A stretch of DNA of 64,000 nt from an uncultured Roseovarius sp. (GCA_947499555.1 CANMOU010000001.1:186001-250000); one strand, 5' to 3'. Positions 36,507 through 46,116 are shown, counted from the stretch's first letter. The notes: generated by a model not told the origin, from the sequence alone. Numbers and translations are program-made.

Positions 36507-37808
36507 TTAGGCAAGCATGACCATCGGGTTTTCCAAGTTTTGCACGATCTGCTCCAGCAGCTGTGCACCCAACGCGCCGTCGATCACCCGGTGATCAACG
36601 CTGAGCGTCACGGACATGACCGTTGCGACGGTCAATTCGCCATCTTCGCCGACCACAGGCTTCTTCACGCCAGAACCAACCGCAAGGATACCGCCATGCG
36701 GTGGGTTGATGACAGCGTCGAAATTGTCGATGCCGAACATACCAAGGTTGGAAATGGCAAAGCTACCGCCCTGATACTCATGCGGGGCAAGCTTGCGGTC
36801 GCGGGCGCGGGCAGCAAGGTCTTTCATCTCGGCCGACAGCGCGGAGAGCGATTTCATATCGGCGTCCTTGAGGACCGGTGTAAAGAGACCGCCCTCGATC
36901 GCCACGGCCACGGCCACGTCCGATGGCTTCAGCTTCAACACCTTGTCGCCCGCCCAAACCGCGTTGCAGTCCGGCACGGCCTGAAGGGCAAGTGCGCTCG
37001 CTTTTATGATGAAGTCATTTACTGAGAGCTTCACGCCACGCGCTTCAAGCTGCTTGTTGAGCTGGCTGCGGAATTTCAAAAGCGCATCAAGTTTGATATC
37101 GCGCCGCAGGTAGAAATGCGGGATGGTTTGCTTGGCCTCCGTGAGACGCGCAGCAATGGTTTTGCGCATGCCATCAAGAGACACTTCTTCATACTCGCGG
37201 CCCTCATACATCGCCGCGACTGCACTGGCAGACGGGCCGGAGGGCGCTGCCGCTGGTGCAGATGCCGCTGCAGCCGGAGCCGCATCAGTGGCGGGTTTGG
37301 CCGCACCTGGCTGAGCACCTTCCACATCCGCCTTCACGATCCGGCCATGTGGGCCCGAGCCCGAAAGCGAGGCCAGATCAATACCCTTCTGCGCTGCGAT
37401 CCGCCGCGCCAGTGGCGAAGCAAAGATGCGGTCTCCCTTGGCGCTCACCGGCGCTGCCGGGGCAGGGGCCGCAGCAGGCGCTGCCTCTGCTGGCGCTTCG
37501 GCCGGGGCTTCAGCCGCTGCGGCAGGCGCAGGCGCGCTGACCTCTCCGATGTCGTCGGCGCTTTCGCCATCCTCGAGCAGAACGGCAATCGCCGTATTCA
37601 CTTTCACATTCTCAGACCCTTCGGCCACGAGGATTTTGCCGATCACCCCCTCATCGACGGCCTCGAATTCCATCGTGGCCTTGTCGGTCTCGATCTCGGC
37701 CAGCAAGTCGCCAGAGCTGACAGTATCGCCTTCCTTGACCAGCCATTTGGCCAGAGTGCCCTCTTCCATTGTGGGCGACAGGGCGGGCATGAGAATTTCA
37801 GTTGGCAT
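36507..37808 (-). CDS. pdhC: pyruvate dehydrogenase E2, dihydrolipoamide acetyltransferase
   Basis: Core of the pyruvate dehydrogenase complex; transfers the acetyl group to CoA. One N-terminal lipoyl domain (Lys43 in ETDKATMEF) is followed by an Ala/Pro-rich linker, a peripheral-subunit-binding domain ([24 protein letters not shown]) and an acyltransferase domain with the catalytic His in [15 protein letters not shown]. Length 433. It is last in pdhA-pdhB-DUF5076-pdhC. The lpd (E3) gene is not in the window. Confidence 0.97.
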   Translation of the reverse strand: MPTEILMPALSPTMEEGTLAKWLVKEGDTVSSGDLLAEIETDKATMEFEAVDEGVIGKILVAEGSENVKVNTAIAVLLEDGESADDIGEVSAPAPAAAAEAPAEAPAEAAPAAAPAPAAPVSAKGDRIFASPLARRIAAQKGIDLASLSGSGPHGRIVKADVEGAQPGAAKPATDAAPAAAASAPAAAPSGPSASAVAAMYEGREYEEVSLDGMRKTIAARLTEAKQTIPHFYLRRDIKLDALLKFRSQLNKQLEARGVKLSVNDFIIKASALALQAVPDCNAVWAGDKVLKLKPSDVAVAVAIEGGLFTPVLKDADMKSLSALSAEMKDLAARARDRKLAPHEYQGGSFAISNLGMFGIDNFDAVINPPHGGILAVGSGVKKPVVGEDGELTVATVMSVTLSVDHRVIDGALGAQLLEQIVQNLENPMVMLA

Positions 37809-37818
37809 CGTGTTACCT

Positions 37819-38097
37819 TTAATTTTCTATCTGCCCTGTGGGCGTGTCAGTCGGATTTTCGATCTCGGCTTGGTACATCGCGCGAATGTCGGCCAGGGCG
37901 GATTCCACGGATGATGACTTGCCGGAATAGGCGAGCGCGTTGGCGAAGTGGCTTTCCAGGTCGGCAAGAATGATCCCCGCCCAACCCGGTTCCTGAAGTT
38001 GATCGGGGTCAATGCGAACATTCAGCGACCCGTCTTCCTCGAAGAAGGCGACCAGCAGTGGATTTTCAAGTTTGACCGTCTTCTTGCGTCCGAACAT
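37819..38097 (-). CDS. DUF5076-like protein
   Basis: A 92-residue soluble protein starting [21 protein letters not shown], wedged between pdhB and pdhC with gaps of 10 bases on each side. A protein of this type appears to be a regular member of the pdh cluster in Rhodobacteraceae; I assign DUF5076 from memory of that context. Function unknown, perhaps assembly or regulation of the complex. No catalytic motif is visible. Confidence 0.65.
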   Translation of the reverse strand: MFGRKKTVKLENPLLVAFFEEDGSLNVRIDPDQLQEPGWAGIILADLESHFANALAYSGKSSSVESALADIRAMYQAEIENPTDTPTGQIEN

Positions 38098-38107
38098 GGT
38101 TTCTGCC

Positions 38108-39481
38108 CTATCTGTAGGTGACTTGTTTCACGGCCTCCAGAACCTCGGCGGTCGAGGTGAGGGCCAGTTTCTCAAGGTTGGCGGCATAGGGCATCGGTAC
38201 GTCCTTGCCCGTGCAGTTGACGACCGGCGCGTCGAGGTAGTCAAACGCGCGCTCCATCAGCGTGGCGGAGATGTGGTTGCCAATTGACGCCACGGGCCAG
38301 CCTTCCTCGACTGTCACGCAGCGATTGGTTTTCATCACCGAGGCGATCACCGTGTCATAATCGAGTGGACGCAGGGTGCGCAGGTCAATGACCTCGGCGC
38401 TCACGCCATCTTCTGCAAGCTTTTCAGCCGCTTCCAAGGCGTATTGCATCCCGATGCCAAAACTGACGATGGTCACATCCTCGCCCGAACGCACGACGCG
38501 TGCCTTGCCAAATGGAATGGTGAAATCATCCAGCACCGGCACATCAAAGCTGCGTCCATAAAGGATCTCGTTTTCCAAGAAGACAACCGGGTTCGGGTCG
38601 CGAATGGCGGATTTCAGGAGACCCTTGGCATCCGCTGCCGAATAGGGTTGGACCACTTTCAATCCCGGCACCTGCGCATACCAGGCTGCGTAATCCTGGC
38701 TGTGTTGGGCTGCCACGCGCGCGGCTGCGCCATTCGGACCACGGAACACGATGGGGCATCCAAGCTGGCCGCCGGACATATAGTTCGTCTTGGCCGCAGA
38801 GTTGATGATGTGGTCAATCGCCTGCATCGCAAAGTTCCAGGTCATGAACTCCACAATCGGCTTCAGCCCACCCCAGGCCGCACCAACACCGATCCCGGCG
38901 AAGCCATGTTCGGTGATTGGCGTGTCGATCACACGTTTCGCGCCGAATTCTTCCAGCAAGTTCTGGGTGATCTTGTAAGCGCCCTGGTACTCGGCCACCT
39001 CTTCGCCCATGACGAAAACCGTCTCATCGGCGCGCATCTCCTCGGCCATGGCCGCGTTGAGCGCCTCGCGCACGGTCATCTTCTTCATCTCGGTGCCCTC
39101 GGGCCAGTCTGGGCTGCTGTCTGGCGCAGGTGCATCCGGAGCGGGTGCTGCCGCGACGGGTGCGGCCGGGACGCTGGCAGGCGCGGCTTCTGCCGCAGGG
39201 GCAGGGGCGCTTGTCTCGCCGATGTCATCCGCGCTCTCGCCGTCTTCCAGCAGGACGGCAATGGCGGTGTTGACCTTCACATTCTCGGTGCCCTCGTCCA
39301 CGAGGATCTTGCCGATCGTGCCTTCATCGACAGCCTCGAATTCCATCGTGGCCTTGTCGGTTTCAATTTCGGCCAGAATGTCACCGGAGGATACGGTGTC
39401 ACCCTCTTTGACAAGCCACTTGGCAAGCGTTCCCTCTTCCATCGTAGGCGACAGGGCCGGCATCAGGATTTCTGTTGGCAT
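38108..39481 (-). CDS. pdhB: pyruvate dehydrogenase E1 subunit beta with lipoyl domain
   Basis: A 457-residue subunit. Residues 1-80 are a lipoyl domain almost identical to that of pdhC (Lys43 in ETDKATMEF), followed by an Ala/Pro linker and the transketolase-type E1 beta domain ([48 protein letters not shown]). The extra lipoyl domain is a known feature of alphaproteobacterial PdhB. The start at 39481 gives the [15 protein letters not shown]-terminus shared with pdhC. Confidence 0.97.
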   Translation of the reverse strand: MPTEILMPALSPTMEEGTLAKWLVKEGDTVSSGDILAEIETDKATMEFEAVDEGTIGKILVDEGTENVKVNTAIAVLLEDGESADDIGETSAPAPAAEAAPASVPAAPVAAAPAPDAPAPDSSPDWPEGTEMKKMTVREALNAAMAEEMRADETVFVMGEEVAEYQGAYKITQNLLEEFGAKRVIDTPITEHGFAGIGVGAAWGGLKPIVEFMTWNFAMQAIDHIINSAAKTNYMSGGQLGCPIVFRGPNGAAARVAAQHSQDYAAWYAQVPGLKVVQPYSAADAKGLLKSAIRDPNPVVFLENEILYGRSFDVPVLDDFTIPFGKARVVRSGEDVTIVSFGIGMQYALEAAEKLAEDGVSAEVIDLRTLRPLDYDTVIASVMKTNRCVTVEEGWPVASIGNHISATLMERAFDYLDAPVVNCTGKDVPMPYAANLEKLALTSTAEVLEAVKQVTYR

Positions 39482-39510
39482 CTCTTCAATTCTCCTGGAA
39501 TTTCTGTCGC

Positions 39511-40506
39511 TCACGCGTCTACGTAGATATCGGTCCAAAGTTCCTCGAGCGCAGGCTCGGGGCTTTCCTTGGCAAAATCGGCGGATTTGCTGACGATGTC
39601 CTTGATCTCTTTGTCGATCGCCTTGAGATCATCTTCGCTGGCATGTTTGCCGCTCAGGAGCATGTCACGCACATTCTCGATGCAGTCTTTCTCCTCGCGA
39701 ACTTTCTGCACTTCCTCGCGCGTCCGGTACTTGGCCGGGTCCGACATGGAGTGCCCGCGATACCGGTATGTCTTGACCTCAAGGATGTAAGGCCCCTTGC
39801 CCGACCGACAATGCGCGACCGCCTTGGCACCGGCCTCTTTGACCGAAAGCACATTCATACCGTCCACTGCCTCGCCTGGAATGCCGAAAGCGGCACCACG
39901 GGTGTAGATATCGGGTGTCGAGGTGGAGCGTTTCTGCGAGGTGCCCATGGCGTATTGGTTGTTCTCGATCACAAACACGACCGGCAGGGACCAAAGTGCT
40001 GCCATGTTGAAGGTCTCGTAGACCTGACCCTGGTTGGCGGCCCCGTCGCCGAAATAGGTGAAGGTCACGCGGTCGTTGCCCAGATACTGATCGGCCAGCG
40101 CCAGACCCGCGCCAAGCGGCACATTCGCGCCCACGATGCCATGGCCGCCATAGAAATGCTTGTCGCGGCTGAACATATGCATCGAGCCGCCCTTGCCTTT
40201 GGAGTAGCCACCCTCGCGGCCCGTCAGCTCGGCCATCACGCCATCCGGGTCCATCCCGCAGGCCAGCATATGACCGTGATCGCGGTAGGTGGTGATGCGC
40301 TTGTCGCCCTCTTCGGTATTGGCCTCAAGCCCGACAACAACCGCCTCTTGTCCGATATAAAGGTGGCAGAAGCCGCCAATAAGACCCATCCCGTAAAGCT
40401 GACCTGCCTTTTCCTCGAATCGGCGAATGAGCAGCATGTCGCGATAGAGCTGTTTCAGTTCATCAGCGGAAACGTTTGACTTCTTTGTGGATTTTCGGGC
40501 GGCCAT
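39511..40506 (-). CDS. pdhA: pyruvate dehydrogenase E1 subunit alpha
   Basis: Thiamine-diphosphate subunit that decarboxylates pyruvate. The ThDP motif [12 protein letters not shown] and following ENNQYAMG are present, with the conserved phospho-loop-like segment [14 protein letters not shown]. Length 331. First gene of the pdh cluster, with AAAGGAG before the ATG and a perfect inverted repeat (40532-40553) just upstream. Confidence 0.97.
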   Translation of the reverse strand: MAARKSTKKSNVSADELKQLYRDMLLIRRFEEKAGQLYGMGLIGGFCHLYIGQEAVVVGLEANTEEGDKRITTYRDHGHMLACGMDPDGVMAELTGREGGYSKGKGGSMHMFSRDKHFYGGHGIVGANVPLGAGLALADQYLGNDRVTFTYFGDGAANQGQVYETFNMAALWSLPVVFVIENNQYAMGTSQKRSTSTPDIYTRGAAFGIPGEAVDGMNVLSVKEAGAKAVAHCRSGKGPYILEVKTYRYRGHSMSDPAKYRTREEVQKVREEKDCIENVRDMLLSGKHASEDDLKAIDKEIKDIVSKSADFAKESPEPALEELWTDIYVDA

Positions 40507-40531
40507 GGATGGATGGCTCCTTTGTTAGAGA

Positions 40532-40553
40532 GATAGTTTAGCGTTAAACTATC
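40532..40553. promoter_or_regulatory. perfect inverted repeat upstream of pdhA
   Basis: Arms GATAGTTTA and TAAACTATC are separated by GCGT, 26 bases upstream of the pdhA start. With 22 bases of symmetry and no T-run it looks like an operator for a dimeric regulator, probably controlling pyruvate dehydrogenase. The sequence does not match a binding site I can name. Confidence 0.6.
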
Positions 40554-40804
40554 TTTTACAACAAGCCGACGCAATTTGCGAGGGAGTTTTTGACGCAGGG
40601 GCAAGCCAAGCGTTAACCACCTGATAACAGGCTTGTTCAGAGCGAGAATTGACCCATGTCAAAAACCAGCCGCGCCTCTTGGTCCGAGGGTGGGATACGG
40701 GTAGTTGCAACAAGAAAGAAGCCAGACCGCGCCGCGTCTTTCTTGTTCAAAATACACAAGCCGGGCCGGGGCAGGCAAAATCATCTGATCTGCCATGGTC
40801 GGCG
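40554..40804. other. intergenic region between pdhA and ftsB
   Basis: About 250 bases between the pdhA operator and the ftsB stop. It has no convincing gene. It includes a GC-rich stretch and a short plus-strand frame (40656) without ribosome site that I treat as noise. Confidence 0.5.
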
Positions 40805-41104
40805 TTACCGGATTACGATCTCATCTGACCGCAGAAGTCCCAGCACGTCACGCGCTTGCTGGTCCAGAAGATCGAGATCCAGGTAGCTGTCTGACAGACG
40901 CTTTGTCAGGTTCTCCATCCGCACGACCTGCGCTTCCAGATCGGCAAGCTGTTCGCGCAACATCACCTCACCAGCCTCGATCTCGGCGCGGCGGAAGAGG
41001 CCGTAATCGCCCTGAATGGCGGCAAAGGCAAAATAGGCGCCAAGGCCAAAGGCGATGACGCTGAAGATAAAAAGACCAATCGCGGGGCGCTTGAGCGCTG
41101 TCAT
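40805..41104 (-). CDS. ftsB: septum formation initiator FtsB-like
   Basis: A 99-residue bitopic protein with an N-terminal membrane helix (about residues 8-30) and a periplasmic coiled coil rich in Leu, Glu and Arg (REQLADLEAQVVRMENLTKRL), ending DVLGLLRSDEIVI. This is the FtsB/DivIC pattern: part of the FtsQLB divisome complex. Upstream of pdhA, pointing the same way, as is common in alphaproteobacteria. Confidence 0.88.
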   Translation of the reverse strand: MTALKRPAIGLFIFSVIAFGLGAYFAFAAIQGDYGLFRRAEIEAGEVMLREQLADLEAQVVRMENLTKRLSDSYLDLDLLDQQARDVLGLLRSDEIVIR

Positions 41105-41243
41105 CGGGATCTCTGCCTTGCCTCTCTTGCCCGCCTCTTGCCGAACGGTGCCGGATCACCATGCCATAGGCGAATCGCTTTGTGAATCCCCTTTTCACCC
41201 CGATGTCAGAATGGGTAGAACTGGGATCGGAGGAGAGTCTTTC

Positions 41244-42869
41244 ATGCCACATCTGCCGCCTCGGGATGCGCTGCCCACCCATGATGTGACAAACCAGCCC
41301 GAACCGCTTGCCGCTCTGCCGTTGTGGCAGGGCGATCCGGGCCTGCACACCCATGCCAGCGCGGCGGGCGCTGACACCGCCCATCTGGCCCATTTCGCGG
41401 ACGTCATCGGAACCCCGGAGATGGCCGAGGCAGGGCGATTGGCCAATCGGAACGGACCGGAACTGATGCTCTTTGATGCGGGCGGCAGACGGCTTGATGA
41501 GGTGAGGTTTCACCCGGCCTATCATCAGCTCATGCAGGCGGGCATCGGCGCAGGTTATGCGGCCATCGCCTGGGAAGGGGGCACAGGCGGGCACGCCACC
41601 CACGCCGCCATGGTTTATATGATGAGCCAGGTCGAGCCGGGCGTCTGCTGCCCCATGACCATGACCTATGCCGCCATACCTGCGCTCAGCGCTGATGAGG
41701 CGCTCTTTGCGAAATGGGGGCCGAAACTCATGTCTCGCGTCTATGACGGCGCGCCGAAACCGCTGGCGCAGAAACCAGGCGCCACGCTCGGCATGGCGAT
41801 GACCGAAAAACAGGGCGGCTCGGATGTGCGCGCCAACACCACGCGCGCGACGCCCTCCGACGGCGGCTACCGCTTGCGCGGGCATAAATGGTTCTGTTCC
41901 GCACCGATGTCGGACGGGTTTCTGACACTGGCGCAGGCGCCGGGCGGGCTGACCTGTTTTCTCGTGCCGCGGTGGCTAGAGGACGGGCGCAACGGGATCC
42001 AGATCCAACGCCTGAAGGACAAACTGGGCAACCGTGCCAATGCCTCCGCCGAGATTGAATACCACGACGCGCTGGCCTTTCGGCTCGGCGACGAGGGCGA
42101 AGGCGTGAAAACCATCATCGAAATGGTCCATCACACGCGCCTTGATACCGCGCTGGCGCCTGCGGGCCTGATGCGCGCCGCCCTGGTCCATGCCACCCAC
42201 TGGGCGGCTCACCGCACGGCCTTTCAGAGCCGGCTGATCGACCAGCCGCTCATGCAGTCGGTGCTGGCCGATCTGGCGCTTGATTGGGAAGGCACGCTGG
42301 CCTTGGGGCTGCATGTGGCCCGCGCCTTTGACGGCAAATCCGAGGCCAACCGCGCCTTTGCCCGTCTTGGCGTGGCGCTGGCGAAATACATGGGCAACAA
42401 GCTTTGCCCCAATTTCGTCTATGAGGCGATGGAGGCGCTTGGCGGCATGGGCTATGTCGAGGACACGGCCCTGCCGCTCCTTTACCGCGAAGCCCCGCTC
42501 AACTCGATCTGGGAAGGCTCCGGAAACGTCATCTGTTTGGATATCCTGCGCACCTTGCAGCGCGCACCCGAGGCCGGTGAAGCGCTGAGTGAGGAGCTAG
42601 CCTCTGTGGGCGGGCAGGATCGGGCCTATGATACAGCGCTCAAGGCGCATATGACGCGGTTCCCCAAGCTGCCCGAAGAGGGGCAGGCGCGGTGGTATGT
42701 CGAAAGCCTTGCCACGTTGCTGACGGCGTCAGCATTGATGCGAACCGCTCCAGGGGCCGTCAGTGAGGGATATGTGCGCACCCGTCTGGTCGGTGAGCGG
42801 GGGCGCACGACCGGGGCGATCAATGGCGTCGATGTGGCCCGAGTTCTGGAGCGCATCGGTGGCGGGTAG
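41244..42869 (+). CDS. aidB: AidB-like acyl-CoA dehydrogenase
   Basis: A 541-residue flavoprotein that tracks E. coli AidB along its whole length: THDVTNQPEPL, VRFHPAYHQLMQAGI, GMAMTEKQGGSDVRANTT, the LKDKLGNRANAS segment, EAMEALGGMGYVE and NSIWEGSGNV. AidB has acyl-CoA dehydrogenase fold, binds DNA and belongs to the adaptive response to alkylation, though its chemistry is debated. The ATG at 41244 has GGAGGAGAG. Divergent from ftsB. No ada or alkB is next to it. Confidence 0.93.
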   Translation: MPHLPPRDALPTHDVTNQPEPLAALPLWQGDPGLHTHASAAGADTAHLAHFADVIGTPEMAEAGRLANRNGPELMLFDAGGRRLDEVRFHPAYHQLMQAGIGAGYAAIAWEGGTGGHATHAAMVYMMSQVEPGVCCPMTMTYAAIPALSADEALFAKWGPKLMSRVYDGAPKPLAQKPGATLGMAMTEKQGGSDVRANTTRATPSDGGYRLRGHKWFCSAPMSDGFLTLAQAPGGLTCFLVPRWLEDGRNGIQIQRLKDKLGNRANASAEIEYHDALAFRLGDEGEGVKTIIEMVHHTRLDTALAPAGLMRAALVHATHWAAHRTAFQSRLIDQPLMQSVLADLALDWEGTLALGLHVARAFDGKSEANRAFARLGVALAKYMGNKLCPNFVYEAMEALGGMGYVEDTALPLLYREAPLNSIWEGSGNVICLDILRTLQRAPEAGEALSEELASVGGQDRAYDTALKAHMTRFPKLPEEGQARWYVESLATLLTASALMRTAPGAVSEGYVRTRLVGERGRTTGAINGVDVARVLERIGGG

Positions 42870-42979
42870 GGCGTTTGCCTGGGCCGCGATACAGATGGCT
42901 GGTTTGAGGCCGGAAGCGACAATTGAGTTTCAAGAGTCACGAGCTAAGCAAATGACCTACACTATGGGGACAAGCGAAT

Positions 42980-43648
42980 TTGGCTAGAGACATAGAAGAC
43001 TGGGAAGAGTGGACATGCTTTCCGAACCAGTTGTGCGATATCCCAACATCTGCACGAAGGGCATTGTTTTATCGCGAGCGAAACTCCCATCGAGGGATAC
43101 ATCAATTTCAGAATCTGGAGAAACTAAAAGCGCGAGTAGTAAATCAGGATTTTCTAGAAGAAATTTGCGAACTGAAAAACTTGAAATTCCTTTCCCTGGA
43201 ACGAGTCTCCGCAAAAGACCTGAAGCCGCTGAAGAAACTTAATAATTTACGGACACTCAAAATCGAAACTGCAAACCAAGTAATTGATTTTTTGTGTCTA
43301 TCTGAACTCACTCACTTGAACGCACTTTATCTTTGTAACGCCAAACATCTGAGTTCAATCGAGTTTCTGTCTGAGAGTCACCATCTGGCAAGAATTGGTG
43401 TGGAGGGCTCAATGTGGGCACAACAACGTATAGAAACTTTGGAACCATCGGCTGGTTTAAAATCGCTACAAGAAATTTTCATGAGCAGCGTGAGGTTAGT
43501 AGATAAAAACCTGACCTATCTTGCAAATTGTCCAAAACTCGAGGTTTTTGAATGCGCGAGGTTTGCGCCAAAGAGTAGCTTTGAAGAGTTACGGCAATTG
43601 ATGCCAGACCTGTCATGTCGTTGGTGCGATAAATACGAAATCGACTAG
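42980..43648 (+). CDS. leucine-rich-repeat-like protein, low-GC orphan
   Basis: A 222-residue protein with several repeats of about 22 residues (LKNLKFLSLERV, LNNLRTLKIETA, LTHLNALYLCNA, LKSLQEIFMSSV, CPKLEVFECARF), so probably a leucine-rich-repeat solenoid for protein contact. It starts at TTG 42980 with GGGGA upstream. Codons are AT-rich and unlike aidB or the aminotransferase gene, which marks it as foreign. No signal peptide or membrane segment. Role unknown; a toxin-immunity or defence role is possible but unsupported. Confidence 0.65.
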   Translation: MARDIEDWEEWTCFPNQLCDIPTSARRALFYRERNSHRGIHQFQNLEKLKARVVNQDFLEEICELKNLKFLSLERVSAKDLKPLKKLNNLRTLKIETANQVIDFLCLSELTHLNALYLCNAKHLSSIEFLSESHHLARIGVEGSMWAQQRIETLEPSAGLKSLQEIFMSSVRLVDKNLTYLANCPKLEVFECARFAPKSSFEELRQLMPDLSCRWCDKYEID

Positions 43649-43705
43649 CTGCTTTCATTGCAAGACAATGACAGCTCCGCTCCGCAATCCAACCTGTCCC
43701 ACATC

Positions 43706-43742
43706 TCAAAAGAAAACCCCCGCCGGATTGCTCTGGCGGGGG
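43706..43742 (-). terminator. terminator of the 27-codon peptide gene
   Basis: Perfect 8-base stem CCCCCGCC/GGCGGGGG (43717-43724 with 43735-43742) around a 10-base loop. On the minus strand it is followed by a T-rich tract (complement of 43706-43716). It lies 27 bases downstream of the peptide stop. Confidence 0.85.
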
Positions 43743-43768
43743 CTTCGCTTTGCGTGCCCTGGATATCT

Positions 43769-43852
43769 TCAGAAGGCCGCCAGAATGGCCGCCGGTACGC
43801 CTACCATGCCACCAAGAATGATGGCCATGGATGTTGTCAAACCTTTGAACAT
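43769..43852 (-). CDS. 27-residue hydrophobic peptide
   Basis: A tiny frame on the minus strand starting MFKGLTTSMAIILGG and ending AILAAF. It is a single potential membrane helix with one lysine near the N-terminus. The ribosome site GGGAGAGA lies about 6 bases before the ATG, and a strong hairpin terminator follows the stop. It comes directly after the aminotransferase gene (79 bases between), so it could share its transcript or have its own promoter. The combination of ribosome site, hydrophobic helix and terminator makes a real small membrane protein likely. Confidence 0.65.
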   Translation of the reverse strand: MFKGLTTSMAIILGGMVGVPAAILAAF

Positions 43853-43930
43853 GATTTCTCTCCCGCTTGCGTCTTCGAGATAGATAAATCGGGTCGATCG
43901 ACCGAGCAGGCGACAGGCTGTCGCAGGTCC

Positions 43931-45109
43931 CTATGCAGCCCGGGCGAGACCTTGTGCCATGTTCAGAAGATGCCCAAGCGCGTCTTCCAGCCGGTCATCT
44001 GCCACGGTGAGCGCCACGCGCACATGCCCGGCCGCGGCTTCACCGAAGCTCTCGCCGGGCATCACCGCCACATGATGCTGGTCGAGAAGCTGCATGGCAA
44101 AACCCTCACCCGAAAGCCCCGTGGCGCGGATATCAAGCATCACATACATCGCGCCCTGGGCCGGGACCGCGCGCACCACGTTCTGGCCAGCCACAAGGTT
44201 CAGAACCAGATCACGCCTGCGCCGAAACGGTGTGGCAATCTGCGCCTCAAACGCGTCGCCCTGGCCAAGCGCGAAATAGGCTGCCTCCTGCACAAAGCCT
44301 GCCACGCCATAGGTGGTGTGGGTCGCCAGATTGCCGATGTGAAAAATCGCCTCTTCCGATCCGATGATCCAGCCGATGCGGCTTCCGGTCATGGCATGGC
44401 TTTTCGACAGCGACCCAATCACAAGTGTCCGATCCGCCATGTCGGGAAGGGTGCGCGCGCTGATATGCTCACCCTCCCAAAGCTGGGTGTCATAGACCTC
44501 ATCAGAAATAAGCCAAAGGTCATGATCCTGGCAGACCTGCGCGATCCCCGCCATCGTTTCACGGCTGTAGACCGCTCCGGTGGGGTTATTGGGCGAATTG
44601 ATGAGAAGGCTTTTGGCCCCCTCTGCCCGGGCGGCGATATCATCCGGGTCCGGTTGAAAATTCCGCTCCGCGCGCGCTGGCACGGCCACAGGCCGCGCGC
44701 CCACACCCCGGATCGTGCCGGGATAGGTGGCATAATAGGGATCAATGAAAAGTGCTGCATCGCCTTCGTCACAGGCCGCGTGATGCGTCGCGAAAAGCCC
44801 GGCTTGTCCACCCGGCACAATAAGCACATTGGCAGGCGTCGTCGTCACACCGGTGCGCGCTGTCACACGCTCGGCCACGCGTTGGCGCAAATTGGCGTTG
44901 CCGCTGAACATGGAATAGCCCACATGGCCCGCCTTGGCGGCGTCATACATCGCATCCAGTATCGAGATATCCGTGCCGATATCATGCTCGCCGATGGTCA
45001 GCATGGCGATATCGATCCCGGCCTCCTGCATGTCCTTGGCGCGGTAGTAGACATCCCACCCGTCAGAGCCGCCACCGGTCAGCCCGGTGATCCGTTTTGA
45101 AAACGCCAT
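43931..45109 (-). CDS. PLP-dependent aminotransferase, class I/II
   Basis: A 392-residue fold-type I enzyme. The pyridoxal lysine lies in GSLSKSHAMTGSRIGW and the NSPNNPTG motif precedes it, as in the aspartate aminotransferase family (subgroup I). Substrate is not readable; relatives transaminate aspartate, aromatic or other amino acids. It diverges from soxR by position only: both are on the minus strand, soxR upstream. The small peptide gene lies downstream. Confidence 0.92.
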   Translation of the reverse strand: MAFSKRITGLTGGGSDGWDVYYRAKDMQEAGIDIAMLTIGEHDIGTDISILDAMYDAAKAGHVGYSMFSGNANLRQRVAERVTARTGVTTTPANVLIVPGGQAGLFATHHAACDEGDAALFIDPYYATYPGTIRGVGARPVAVPARAERNFQPDPDDIAARAEGAKSLLINSPNNPTGAVYSRETMAGIAQVCQDHDLWLISDEVYDTQLWEGEHISARTLPDMADRTLVIGSLSKSHAMTGSRIGWIIGSEEAIFHIGNLATHTTYGVAGFVQEAAYFALGQGDAFEAQIATPFRRRRDLVLNLVAGQNVVRAVPAQGAMYVMLDIRATGLSGEGFAMQLLDQHHVAVMPGESFGEAAAGHVRVALTVADDRLEDALGHLLNMAQGLARAA

Positions 45110-45183
45110 GATGCACCTCCCTTGTGACGTGACATGCGATCTGGCGGACTTGGCCTGCGCCTCTGGCCAATGTCAACCCATGC

Positions 45184-45660
45184 TCAGCTTCGGGCCGCCT
45201 CGGGCATATCTCCCATCAGGTATCTTGGACCGGCCCCCCGCCGCGCTGCCCGGTCGCGCGGGTTGTAAAGCGCACAGGTCTTCAGAGACAAACACCCGCA
45301 GCCGATACAGCCATCCAGCCGGGCGCGAAGGCTCTGCATTCGGGCAATACGATCATCCAACGTCACACCGAACCGCCGCGAGATGCGCGCCCAGTCGGCC
45401 TTGGTCGGTGCACGGCTTTGCGGCAGATCGCTAAGAGCCTCGCGGATCTCGGCGATGGAAAAGCCAAGCCCTTGGGATATCATCACAAAACTGAGCCGCC
45501 GCAAATCACCGCGCGTATACCGCCGATGCCCGCTGGCGTTCCGATCAGGAAAAACCAGCCCTTCCTCCTCGTAATACCGAATGGCCGAGGGCGGCAGGCC
45601 CGTGCGCTCGGACACAAAGCCGATTGTCAGGCCACGAGAGGTTAGTGCATTGTTTTGCAT
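45184..45660 (-). CDS. soxR: redox-sensitive transcriptional activator SoxR
   Basis: A MerR-family regulator of 158 residues with N-terminal helix-turn-helix (TIGFVSERTGLPPSAIRYYEEEGL), a dimerisation helix and the [2Fe-2S] cluster motif CIGCGCLSLKTC with cysteines at about residues 118, 121, 123 and 129. Oxidised by redox-cycling compounds, it activates promoters with a 19-bp spacer. Outside enteric bacteria SoxR usually controls small detoxification genes and not soxS; here the divergent VOC gene is the evident target. Confidence 0.95.
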   Translation of the reverse strand: MQNNALTSRGLTIGFVSERTGLPPSAIRYYEEEGLVFPDRNASGHRRYTRGDLRRLSFVMISQGLGFSIAEIREALSDLPQSRAPTKADWARISRRFGVTLDDRIARMQSLRARLDGCIGCGCLSLKTCALYNPRDRAARRGAGPRYLMGDMPEAARS

Positions 45661-45674
45661 CACTATTTTACCTA

Positions 45675-45705
45675 TTGATCTAAAGTATACTTGAGAAAAT
45701 AAACT
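45675..45705 (+). promoter_or_regulatory. SoxR-dependent promoter and SoxR box
   Basis: A -35 box TTGATC (45675-45680) and -10 box TAAACT (45700-45705) are separated by exactly 19 bases, the overlong spacer typical of MerR/SoxR-activated promoters. Centred in the spacer is a dyad CTAAAG-TATA-CTTGAG (45680-45695), one mismatch from the SoxR core CTCAAG-N4-CTTGAG. It reads toward the VOC gene and sits 15 bases upstream of the soxR start. Confidence 0.85.
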
Positions 45706-45741
45706 CAAAATCAAGTAGATTCAAAGATAAAGGAAACCGTC

Positions 45742-46116
45742 ATGCCCCTTGAACATGTCAACATCACAGTCCCCGAGCCCAAGGTCAGCGCCGCGGCCTT
45801 ATGTGAACTTTTTGACTGGCAGATCCGCTGGGAAGGTGAGGCACGCGACAACGGCTATTCCGTGCATGTAGGCGATGAAGAGAGCTATCTGGCGCTTTAT
45901 GCGCCCAGCTACACGCTCAACCCCGAGGCGCAACGGTATCATCACGTTGCGGGTCTGAACCATGTCGGCGTGGTGGTGCGTGATCTTGATGCGGTGGAAA
46001 AACGCGTGATCGCAGCGGGTTACAGCCGGACAGACCGCGAGGACTATGAGCCGGGCCTGCGGTTCTATTTCGACGGGCCGGACGGGATCGAATTTGAAGT
46101 GGTGCAGTATGACTGA
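45742..46116 (+). CDS. VOC (glyoxalase/bleomycin-resistance) family protein
   Basis: A 124-residue single VOC domain protein: MPLEHVNITVPEP, LFDWQIRWEG, GLNHVGVVVRDLDAVEKRV and the final FYFDGPDGIEFEVVQYD with a metal-binding His/Glu set (H5, H about 72, E near the end). Such proteins are metal-dependent lyases, dioxygenases or antibiotic binders. Its SoxR-type promoter suggests a role in handling redox-active or electrophilic compounds. AAAGGA ribosome site upstream. Confidence 0.9.
   Translation: MPLEHVNITVPEPKVSAAALCELFDWQIRWEGEARDNGYSVHVGDEESYLALYAPSYTLNPEAQRYHHVAGLNHVGVVVRDLDAVEKRVIAAGYSRTDREDYEPGLRFYFDGPDGIEFEVVQYD

Noticed and set aside
40656-40886. Plus-strand frame of 76 codons between pdhA and ftsB
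   Set aside because: Arg/Ser-rich shadow overlapping the real ftsB gene, without a ribosome site.
43658-45100. A 480-codon plus-strand open frame opposite the aminotransferase
   Set aside because: The minus strand carries a full PLP enzyme with NPTG and lysine motifs. The plus translation is Arg/His-rich shadow sequence.
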